From: Nitrospirota bacterium
GTDB lineage: Bacteria > Nitrospirota > Thermodesulfovibrionia > Thermodesulfovibrionales > SM23-35
Direction of reading: 5' to 3'
NCBI GenBank assembly: GCA_029883145.1
Contig: JAOUJR010000066.1
Span: 1 to 8,482, forward strand
Length of the DNA stretch: 8,482 nucleotides
Shown: one piece after another, positions 1-5,443 of the stretch
How positions within the stretch are numbered: the stretch's first letter is position 1
Layout of the letters: each line of letters opens with the position of its first letter
Notes under the pieces: generated by a model
The model's database searches: none
What the model was told of the DNA's origin: nothing
What the model saw: the letters and a program-made list of their open reading frames with translations, nothing else
Program-made: the position numbers and the translations under genes

Positions 1-1127
1 AAATAACATGCGACGAGCATTGCTATGCATGTACCGTAGGCAGAGGCAGCAGCTGCCATGGAGTCTTGATAAAGGAGACTGAATTCGATGCAAAGGTGAC
101 CGTTAAGCAATACTACGGCATCGAACTCAAGCGTTCCTCTGACTTAAGGACAGGCGTATGTTGTACAGTCGATTCACAGCCAGCCCATGTCAGGGAGTTA
201 ATGCCCTATATAGCAGAGGAGATCAAAGAGAAATATTACGGCTGTGGTTCTCCCTTTCCACTTATGCTTAAGGATCTTACTGTTCTTGATCTTGGATGCG
301 GAAGTGGAAGGGATTGCTACATTCTCTCTAAACTTGTTGGGGAAAACGGATTTGTTTATGGAATCGATATGACAGAGAGCCAGATAGAGGTTGCCAAAAA
401 GTATGTGTCAGAGCAGACAAAACGATTCGGCTATAACAGGTCTAACGTAAAATTCATTTTTGATTATATAGAGAATCTCGGACACCATTTTAAAGAAGAG
501 TCTCTTGACCTTGTAGTTTCAAACTGTGTGGTGAATCTTATTGAAGAAAAAGAGAGCATAATAAGGCAGGTTTACAGAATACTTAAATTCGGTGGTGAGT
601 TTTACTTTTCGGATATTTATGCAGACAGGAGACTTTCTCAGGAAATGAGAACCAATCCCGTGCTGTATGGAGAATGCCTTGGAGGTGCCCTTTACTGGAA
701 GGATTTTGAGAGAGTTGCGAGAAAGGCTGGATTTTCTGACCCAAGGATTGTTTCAAAGAAAATAGTAGATATATCGAATGAAGAAATAAAGGGTCTTGCT
801 GGAAATGTCACATTCTATTCAATCACCTACAGGTTGTGGAAACTCGCTGGTCTTGAAGATGCCTGCGAAGATTACGGACACGTGGCTGTTTATAGAGGAG
901 GAATACCAGAATCACCTTTTACGTTTGAGCTTGATGCAGCCCATGTCTTTGAGATTGACAAGCCTGAGAGGGTATGCGGCAATACTGCTCTGATGCTTTC
1001 ACAGACAAGGTTCAAGGATTACTTCAAGGTTACAGGAGACTTCGAAAAACACTTCGGGGAATTTAAAGACTGTAGCACGATACAGGTCCAGAGAGAGAAT
1101 GAACAGAAAGGCTACTCCTGCCAATAG
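1..1127 (+). CDS. arsM: ArsS C-terminal tail fused in frame to ArsM arsenite methyltransferase (5'-partial)
   Basis: The main part is an arsenite S-adenosylmethionine methyltransferase of the animal AS3MT type, which methylates trivalent arsenic in the cytoplasm. Counting from the TTG at 66, it shows QYYGIELKRSSDL (15-27), the SAM-binding motif LDLGCGSGRDC (74-84), GIDMT (99-103), and the family cysteines at C32/C33, C60 (YYGCG), C154 (SNCVVN) and C204 (GECLGGALYW). The C-terminal block CGNTA...QTRF is also typical. The frame stays open to the window edge. Its first codons read CDEHCYACTVGRGSSCHG, which resembles the Cys-rich C-terminal domain (DUF3641) of the radical SAM protein ArsS, and no stop separates the two. 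The TTG at 66 has no well-placed ribosome site, because the AAGGAG at 71-76 serves no in-frame start. I therefore read this as the end of an ArsS-ArsM fusion. The ArsM assignment is near certain; the fusion is likely. The 3' end overlaps the next gene by 29 bases. Confidence 0.9.
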   Translation, partial: ITCDEHCYACTVGRGSSCHGVLIKETEFDAKVTVKQYYGIELKRSSDLRTGVCCTVDSQPAHVRELMPYIAEEIKEKYYGCGSPFPLMLKDLTVLDLGCGSGRDCYILSKLVGENGFVYGIDMTESQIEVAKKYVSEQTKRFGYNRSNVKFIFDYIENLGHHFKEESLDLVVSNCVVNLIEEKESIIRQVYRILKFGGEFYFSDIYADRRLSQEMRTNPVLYGECLGGALYWKDFERVARKAGFSDPRIVSKKIVDISNEEIKGLAGNVTFYSITYRLWKLAGLEDACEDYGHVAVYRGGIPESPFTFELDAAHVFEIDKPERVCGNTALMLSQTRFKDYFKVTGDFEKHFGEFKDCSTIQVQRENEQKGYSCQ

Positions 1128-1827
1128 TATGGATTTGAGAAAAGCTTCAAGCAGATGTGTGCTCCTTTTTACAAGAGCCCCTGAGAAGGGAAAGGTCAAG
1201 ACCCGTCTATCCACCCACCTTAACGACGAAATTACTTTAAATCTCTATAAATGCTTCGTGACCGATCTGATAGAAAACCTTAAAGTGGGGGAATACACAT
1301 TAGTCATAGCCTTTTATCCTGTAGAGTTAGAAGATAAGGTTATTTCATGGTTAGGATCAGAGCACTCTTATACTCCTCAGGTAGGGAGGCATCTGGGTGA
1401 GCGGATGGAGAACGCCTTCAGAGAAGCTTTTTTGAACGGGTTCAGTGAGGTCTTAGTGCTCGGTAGTGACATACCCGATTTAGCCCCTTCAGTAATAGAT
1501 AAAGCTTTTGAGGCCTTGAGAAACCATTATGCTGTCATAGGTCCTTGTTTTGATGGTGGCTATTATCTCATAGGGTTTACTATGAAGACCTTTCTGCCTG
1601 ATATATTCAAGGGCATTCAGTGGAGTACTGAAAGGGTATTTAAGGATACAATGGGAGTGTTTTCCAAGAAGGGTTATAAAGTCCATGTTCTTCCGAAATT
1701 GAGGGATATAGACAGGATTGAAGATTTGAAAGCATTTTACAAAGAGAGTAAGAAGACGGGATGTAAATATTCAAAAACCCTTTCTTACCTTTCCTCTATT
1801 GAAGACGTTTTGGGTTATGAAGACTAA
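1099..1827 (+). CDS. DUF2064 / TIGR04282-type glycosyltransferase (rSAM/selenodomain-associated transferase 1, arsenosugar type)
   Basis: A 242-residue cytoplasmic GT-A-like nucleotidyl/glycosyl transferase. Visible motifs are the N-terminal nucleotide-binding stretch LLFTRAPEKGKVKTRL (22-37), LGERMENAF (99-107), the acidic metal-site motif LGSDIPDL (121-128) and GPCFDGGYYLIGF (148-160). All are typical of DUF2064 proteins found beside ArsS. The ATG at 1099 lies inside the arsM end and is preceded by the purine-rich AGAGAG. An ATG at 1129 would remove a poorly conserved ten-residue lead and is a fair alternative start. Overlaps on both sides suggest translational coupling within one operon. 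The family is annotated as arsenosugar-biosynthesis glycosyltransferase by association with ArsM and ArsS. The exact donor and acceptor are not known from sequence. Confidence 0.9.
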   Translation: MNRKATPANSMDLRKASSRCVLLFTRAPEKGKVKTRLSTHLNDEITLNLYKCFVTDLIENLKVGEYTLVIAFYPVELEDKVISWLGSEHSYTPQVGRHLGERMENAFREAFLNGFSEVLVLGSDIPDLAPSVIDKAFEALRNHYAVIGPCFDGGYYLIGFTMKTFLPDIFKGIQWSTERVFKDTMGVFSKKGYKVHVLPKLRDIDRIEDLKAFYKESKKTGCKYSKTLSYLSSIEDVLGYED

Positions 1828-2518
1828 ATTATCAATAGTTGTTCCTGTGCTTCACGAAACTGAGGTTATAAATCCCTTCATTGAACACATCCATAAAGTG
1901 GGTGAGAGGGAAGATTATGAGATTATCGTTGTGGATGGAAGTCCTGAAAAAAATACGATAGATGCAATAAAGGATCGGAATGTAATAAAGATAACCTCTC
2001 CCAAAAGTAGAGCCAGACAGATGAATGCCGGGGCAGCTGTAGCGAGAGGAGAGATCCTGCTTTTCCTGCATGTCGATACGAAACTCCCCCTGAATGCTTT
2101 TAAAAAAATTAGAGAGGTTCTGGAAAACAGCAGATATGTAGGGGGTGCCTTTGACCTGGAATTGGATACTCTGAGAAGGAGCCTGAGGTTCATTGCATGG
2201 ACAGCACGCATCAGGGTTCGCCTTACGCAAATCCCATATGGTGATCAGGCAATTTTTATTAGGAAGGATTATTTTGATACCTTAGGAGGTTATAGAAATT
2301 TTCCCTTGATGGAGGACGTGGAACTCATGGAGAGGATAAAAAAATCAAGAAGAAAGATATGTATAATAAAGGAGACTGTAAGATCATCTCCAAGGAAATG
2401 GCTGAAAGAAGGGATTTTTTACACAACCTTCAGGAATCATATTATAAGAATACTTTATTCTCTCGGAGTATCTCCGGATAAGCTGGTGAAGCTATACTAC
2501 AAGGACTATAATAGATAG
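1817..2518 (+). CDS. GT2-family / TIGR04283-type glycosyltransferase (rSAM/selenodomain-associated transferase 2, arsenosugar type)
   Basis: A 233-residue family 2 glycosyltransferase. In order it shows the nucleotide-sugar binding start LSIVVPVLHETEVI (5-18), IIVVDGSP with D40, the block SRARQMNAGAAVARGEILLF (64-83), the metal-binding DXD-like HVDT (85-88), YGDQAIFIRK (141-150), and the acceptor/catalytic region GGYRNFPLMEDVEL with E166-D167. The ATG at 1817 is chosen because it places the conserved SIVVP strand right at the N-terminus, as in this family. A TTG at 1799 would add six residues. The gene overlaps the previous one by 11 bases. The C-terminus (RNHIIRILYSLGVSPDKLVKLYY) matches the usual tail of the subgroup. 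It is the last gene of the arsenosugar-type cassette, and its specific sugar substrate cannot be read from sequence. Confidence 0.9.
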   Translation: MKTKLSIVVPVLHETEVINPFIEHIHKVGEREDYEIIVVDGSPEKNTIDAIKDRNVIKITSPKSRARQMNAGAAVARGEILLFLHVDTKLPLNAFKKIREVLENSRYVGGAFDLELDTLRRSLRFIAWTARIRVRLTQIPYGDQAIFIRKDYFDTLGGYRNFPLMEDVELMERIKKSRRKICIIKETVRSSPRKWLKEGIFYTTFRNHIIRILYSLGVSPDKLVKLYYKDYNR

Positions 2519-2632
2519 ATTAAAAATTCTGAGCATTTTCCTACTATCGAATGATTTACGATGCCCTTACCTAAAATTCTAACTTATAAACTTATAATTC
2601 TCATACGAACCAACAGATAGTTTTCAAACTCT

Positions 2633-2640
2633 GATAAAAT
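2633..2640 (+). promoter_or_regulatory. Possible extended -10 promoter element for the selD unit
   Basis: TGATAAAAT (2632-2640) fits the extended -10 form TGnTAtAAT and would start transcription near 2647, leaving a leader of about 24 bases before the selD start. I see no good -35 box at the right distance. A second candidate TATAAT lies at 2593-2598, inside a tandem ACTTATAA repeat (2582-2597), also without a good -35. The 152-base gap from the upstream cassette makes a promoter here plausible, but neither site is strong. Confidence 0.3.
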
Positions 2641-2660
2641 ATGTGAAAGATGTCATATTT
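2637..2660. promoter_or_regulatory. Inverted repeat just upstream of the selD ribosome site
   Basis: AAATATG (2637-2643) and CATATTT (2654-2660) are perfect 7-base arms around a 10-base centre. The right arm touches the Shine-Dalgarno AGGAGG at 2661-2666. The repeat overlaps the candidate extended -10, so it could be an operator, or a weak AU-rich hairpin in the leader. AT-rich DNA yields such repeats by chance, so this is tentative. Confidence 0.3.
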
Positions 2661-2670
2661 AGGAGGCAAG

Positions 2671-3714
2671 ATGGATATAAAACTCACACATCTTTCAAGC
2701 TGTGCTGGTTGAGCTGCGAAATTCAGTCCTTCGGACCTGACCCACGTGCTGGGCCAGCTACCAGTAATTACTGATAAGAATGTGCTTGTTGGTTCATCCA
2801 ATGCTGATGATGCCGGTGTATACCGTATTACTGACGATATTGCTGTTGTCTTTACTACTGACTATTTTACGCCCATTGTGGATGATCCGTACTGGTACGG
2901 TGCAATTGCTGCTGCCAATTCACTCTCGGATGTGTATGCTATGGGAGGCAAGCCTGTAGTAGCATTAAATATCGCTATGTTTCCAGATAAGGCTGAATTT
3001 TTTCCTTCCCTGAAAAGCATAATGCAGGGAGGAATAGATAAGATGACTGAGGCAGGGGTATCCATTATCGGTGGGCATACCATTAGGGATAAAGAGCCCA
3101 AATATGGATTTGCAGTGCTTGGCCTTATTCACCCCGGGAAAATCCTTGATAATTCAAAGGCTAAGCCAGGTGATTCCCTGATACTCACAAAAAAGATCGG
3201 TACCGGCATTATCTCAACAGGGATAAGAGCTGGATTGTGCAGCAGTGGAGTTATAGAAGAGTTAACAATATCCATGGCAACGTTAAATAAGAGAGTCAGT
3301 GAAATTATGCTAAAAGTTGGTGTAAATACCGCAACAGATATTACAGGTTTTGGACTCATCGGGCATCTCTATGAAGTTCTCTCTGCCAGTAGGTGCGGTG
3401 CACACCTCTTTTCAGACCGTGTCCCATTTTTTAGAGAGGCAATAGGACTTGCTGATAAAATGATAATACCTGGCGGTACTATTGCAAACAGTCAGAGCTT
3501 CAGTCAGTATGTCAGATGGGGCAAAAACATATCAGACACTATAAGAATCTTGATGAATGATGCACAGACATCAGGAGGGCTTCTTATTTTTGTGCCATCA
3601 GATCGAAAAGATAAACTTGTTTCAGCACTTCAAAAAGAGAATATATTAGCAGCCTATATTGGTGATGTTGTTTCTGAAGACATCAAAGACAATAAACGGA
3701 TTTTCGTAGATTAA
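2671..3714 (+). CDS. selD: Selenide, water dikinase SelD, selenocysteine-containing (in-frame TGA at codon 14)
   Basis: SelD makes selenophosphate from selenide and ATP, the selenium donor for selenocysteine and selenouridine. The true start is the ATG at 2671, preceded by AGGAGG at 2661-2666. The N-terminus reads MDIKLTHLSSCAG, then TGA (2710-2712), then AAKFSPSDL. The TGA falls where E. coli SelD has catalytic Cys17, and the partner lysine is K17 here, so the codon is read as selenocysteine (U14-A-A-K). The 347 residues match the usual length. Further signatures are NADDAGVY with D46/D47, TTDYFTPIVDDP (62-73), ANSLSDVYAMGGKP, IIGGHTI (132-138), TDITGFGLIGHL with D223, and NDAQTSGGLL (296-305). 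Conventional calling would begin at the GTG at 2746 and lose the glycine-rich active-site lid. Two bases separate the stop from the next gene, so selD leads a three-gene operon. Confidence 0.95.
2710..2739 (+). promoter_or_regulatory. Selenocysteine UGA codon with bSECIS-like hairpin
   Basis: The in-frame UGA (2710-2712) is followed by an imperfect hairpin. CAGTCC (2724-2729) pairs with GGACCTG (2733-2739) around a small TTC loop, with one bulged C. This distance, about 12-27 bases after the UGA, suits a bacterial SECIS read by SelB. Outer pairing of GCTG (2713-2716) with a downstream CAGC may lengthen the stem. The recoding itself is secure from SelD homology. The exact fold is my hand reading. 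Confidence 0.7.
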
Positions 3715-3716
3715 TA

Positions 3717-4496
3717 ATGCCACCAGTCTTTTATGTATTCCTCCTCTTTGCCGGCTCATTCGGTGGTTTTTTTTCAGGACTGCTCGGTATCGGAGGAGGT
3801 ATTATCATGTTTCCCATCCTCCTCTATCTTCCTTCGATGCTTGGATTTAATGCAATAAGTGTTAAAGATATTACCGGGCTCACCATGATTCAAGGGTTTT
3901 TTGCATCTCTCTCTGCAGTTATTTTTTACAATAAGGAAAGATTTGTACATAAGAACCTCGCACTTACCTTTGGTCTTTCCCTCTTTTTTTCTTCGCTTAT
4001 TGGAGCAGTATTTTCAAAAATGACATCAGATACAGTATTACTATTCATTTTTGCCTTACTCGCATTCGTTGCCTCAGTGCTGATGTTTGTGCCGCGGAGC
4101 TACCTGAGAGACGATTTGACCGAGGAAAAAGTGAGTTTTCACAAAACAACAACAATTTTCATCGGTCTCTTTATCGGTTTTCTCCTTGGAATGGTAGGGC
4201 AGGGCGGTGCGTTTATCCTCATCCCGATCCTTCTGTATGTTCTGAAAATTCCCCTCAGGGTTGCTCTTGGGAGTACTCTTGCAATCGGACTCTTTTCTGC
4301 AACAGCAGGATTAATTGGAAAAATTGCAACAGGACAGGTGCCTTTTCATATGGCTGTTGCCCTTTTGTTGGGTGCTATGCCTGCGGCAAGATTAGGCAGC
4401 ATGGTGAGCAAAAGAACGAAGACACAGTTTTTACGGTGGTTACTGGCATTGATCATTTCTGCTACTGCAATAAAAGTATGGAGTGATATTTTCTAA
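3717..4496 (+). CDS. TauE/SafE-family membrane transporter (sulfite/sulfur-anion exporter type)
   Basis: A 259-residue integral membrane protein with about eight hydrophobic segments. It has the two-repeat architecture of the TauE/SafE (DUF81) family: FGGFFSGLLGIGGGIIMFPI near residues 15-34 and GFLLGMVGQGGAFILIPILL near 154-173, the latter followed by LRVALGSTLAIGLFSA. Family members move small sulfur anions or organosulfonates across the inner membrane. The substrate here is not evident. The gene begins two bases after selD and its stop codon overlaps the next start (TAATG), so the three are almost surely co-transcribed. That context makes a selenium- or sulfur-oxyanion role an attractive inference. 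No separate promoter or strong ribosome site is seen, consistent with translational coupling. Confidence 0.9.
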   Translation: MPPVFYVFLLFAGSFGGFFSGLLGIGGGIIMFPILLYLPSMLGFNAISVKDITGLTMIQGFFASLSAVIFYNKERFVHKNLALTFGLSLFFSSLIGAVFSKMTSDTVLLFIFALLAFVASVLMFVPRSYLRDDLTEEKVSFHKTTTIFIGLFIGFLLGMVGQGGAFILIPILLYVLKIPLRVALGSTLAIGLFSATAGLIGKIATGQVPFHMAVALLLGAMPAARLGSMVSKRTKTQFLRWLLALIISATAIKVWSDIF

Positions 4497-4915
4497 TGTA
4501 TAATCAAGAGTTCCGCTCTTTGAAAAAAGGAATGGTCTTTACAGAAAGGATGTCTGGTTGTTTAGTTGATTATGACCCTACGAGAAAAGAGGGATGCGTG
4601 CCAACCGATACGCTCTTGGTAAGCATAGCGGGTTGTCTGGCAATAGATGTGGTCACATTCCTCAGGAAGATGAAAGTAGAGATTACCGGTTTTGAGATAG
4701 AAATTTCAGGACAGAGAAATCCTACACCACCTCAATATTTCAAATCAGTGGAAATGGTAATCCATATATCCGGTAAGAATATCACTTCTAAAAAGCTTGA
4801 TAGGGCAATCTCTCTTTCACAGGAAAAGTATTGCTCCGTATCTCATACGCTCCGAAAAGACACGCCCCTTAAGGTAAGTTATGTAATTGGAGACGCAAAG
4901 CAAGAAAAGGCTTGA
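4496..4915 (+). CDS. OsmC-family redox protein
   Basis: A 139-residue cytoplasmic OsmC/Ohr-type protein, normal length for the YhfA-like branch. It carries the family's two reactive cysteines: C47 in LLVSIAGCLAIDV, at the start of the long central helix, and C113 in EKYCSVSHTL. P36 precedes the helix as is typical, and the short N-terminal strand region fits the swapped-dimer fold. Such proteins use the Cys pair to reduce peroxides, and some YhfA-like members are thought to handle sulfur species. The start overlaps the transporter stop by one base. Placement after selD and a TauE-like transporter suggests a thiol/selenol or persulfide redox role, which is inference. The stop codon lies inside the -35 box of the next promoter. 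Confidence 0.88.
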   Translation: MYNQEFRSLKKGMVFTERMSGCLVDYDPTRKEGCVPTDTLLVSIAGCLAIDVVTFLRKMKVEITGFEIEISGQRNPTPPQYFKSVEMVIHISGKNITSKKLDRAISLSQEKYCSVSHTLRKDTPLKVSYVIGDAKQEKA

Positions 4916-4940
4916 CAACATCAATCTCATCAAATATTAT
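4912..4940 (+). promoter_or_regulatory. Near-consensus sigma-70 promoter
   Basis: A perfect -35 TTGACA (4912-4917) and a -10 TATTAT (4935-4940, 5 of 6 matches) are separated by exactly 17 bases. Transcription would start near 4947. The -35 overlaps the TGA stop of the osmC-like gene (4913-4915). It is the best promoter in the window and points at the small ORF at 4972, giving a leader of about 25 bases. Confidence 0.75.
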
Positions 4941-4971
4941 ATAGTAGAACGTTAAAAAAGAGGTGAGACAA

Positions 4972-5064
4972 GTGGAACAACATATAATAGAAAAGGCTGT
5001 TATTCTCGTATTTCCGTTTATGATACTGGTAATGCTAATACTATTACCTCCTCATGTGGATTAA
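4972..5064 (+). CDS. Small single-helix membrane peptide (30 aa), unrecognised
   Basis: A GTG start is preceded at good spacing by the purine-rich AAAGAGGTGAG (4957-4967). The product is 30 residues: a short charged N-terminus (MEQHIIEKA), a strongly hydrophobic stretch VILVFPFMILVMLILL (about residues 10-25), then PPHVD. One membrane-spanning helix is the clear prediction. I do not recognise the family. A real gene is supported by the near-consensus promoter just upstream, the ribosome site and the uninterrupted hydrophobic segment. It sits alone between the selD operon and the converging redox operon. It could be an accessory subunit of a membrane complex, a toxin-like peptide, or a short peptide carried by a regulatory RNA. 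No function is assigned. Confidence 0.6.
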   Translation: MEQHIIEKAVILVFPFMILVMLILLPPHVD

Positions 5065-5114
5065 CTACCAGACACCACGTTATTCCTCTTGTACCGGACA
5101 GCATCCCAATGACA

Positions 5115-5136
5115 TTTAAAGAGACTTGTCTTTAAA
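5115..5136. other. AT-rich perfect hairpin in the intergenic region
   Basis: TTTAAAGA (5115-5122) and TCTTTAAA (5129-5136) are perfect 8-base arms with a six-base loop. No T-run follows on either side, so it is not a standard terminator. It lies in the 3' part of the transcript from the promoter at 4912 and might be an RNA structure. The rest of 5065-5295 shows no gene I can support. Confidence 0.3.
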
Positions 5137-5201
5137 CTCACCAATGACTTTAAGCTCTCTGTTGTTTTTAACTTATTGTTTTACAGGTATTTTTTAGGTT
5201 A

Positions 5202-5226
5202 ACTGAAGCTTTAGTGAGGTTTTTTC
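5202..5226 (+). terminator. Weak candidate terminator for the small + strand transcript
   Basis: ACTGA (5202-5206) pairs with TTAGT (5211-5215), including one G-U pair, around the loop AGCT. Then come GAGG and a run of six T (5220-5225). The stem is short and AT-rich, so efficiency would be low, but it is the only + strand stem followed by a T-run before the converging operon. Confidence 0.3.
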
Positions 5227-5274
5227 TAAAATAAACCGGTCTTACGAATCGTTAGAGGAGGGCTTTGAACATAC

Positions 5275-5306
5275 AAAAAATCATTGGCCCTTATCTTAAT
5301 AAGGGC
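5275..5306 (-). terminator. Candidate Rho-independent terminator of the redox operon
   Basis: On the minus strand GCCCTTAT (5306-5299) and ATAAGGGC (5294-5287) form a perfect 8-base stem with a 4-base loop, followed by CAATGA and then six T (5280-5275). The stem contains the last codons of the 41-residue gene, and its TAA stop lies mostly in the loop. The six-base gap before the T-run is longer than ideal, which lowers confidence slightly. Confidence 0.55.
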
Positions 5307-5421
5307 GCATGTTCAAAAACCTCCAGAACAAAAATACAGCTATCAGTATGCCAACTACAAAAAGGTAATCGTTGCCCTTTGTTGCAAAAATGTCATAAAA
5401 TTTAAAAAAGCCTTCTTCCAT
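5296..5421 (-). CDS. Small one-helix membrane subunit of the redox complex (41 aa, HmcD-like by position)
   Basis: The ATG at 5421 follows an excellent ribosome site, AGGAGGTG with AAA before the start, 22 bases after the stop of the HybB/HmcC-like gene. The product begins MEEGFFKFYDIFATKGNDY. One hydrophobic helix follows (LFVVGILIAVFLFW, about residues 20-33), then a basic end (RFLNMRPY). In Hmc-type operons a very small membrane protein (HmcD) follows the NrfD-like subunit, so position, size and topology fit that role. The family match is by context rather than recognised sequence. It is the last gene of the operon, with a terminator hairpin overlapping its stop. It is short enough to be missed by routine gene calling. 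Confidence 0.75.
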   Translation of the reverse strand: MEEGFFKFYDIFATKGNDYLFVVGILIAVFLFWRFLNMRPY

Positions 5422-5443
5422 TTTCACCTCCTATCTTTGTCTT

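Noticed and set aside
3..59. Minus-strand ORF starting at 59 (MAAAASAYGTC...) running off the left edge
   Set aside because: No ribosome site upstream, alanine-rich chance translation of the complementary GCAGC repeats, and the plus frame gives a recognisable ArsS-like tail.
88..99. ATG at 88 about eleven bases after AAGGAG as an arsM start
   Set aside because: It is in a different frame and meets a TGA after three codons; the arsM frame runs GAT-GCA-AAG across it.
1799..1816. TTG at 1799 as start of the GT2 glycosyltransferase
   Set aside because: It adds six residues ahead of the conserved strand; the ATG at 1817 fits the family's usual N-terminus better. It cannot be fully excluded.
2746..2748. 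GTG at 2746 as the selD start
   Set aside because: It would delete the catalytic lid and has no ribosome site; the frame upstream is SelD with a Sec TGA and starts at 2671.
5265..5405. Plus-strand 47-residue ORF beginning at a TTG after GAGGAGGG
   Set aside because: It is antisense to the well-supported 41-residue membrane gene, and its product is a basic, low-information sequence with no recognisable features.
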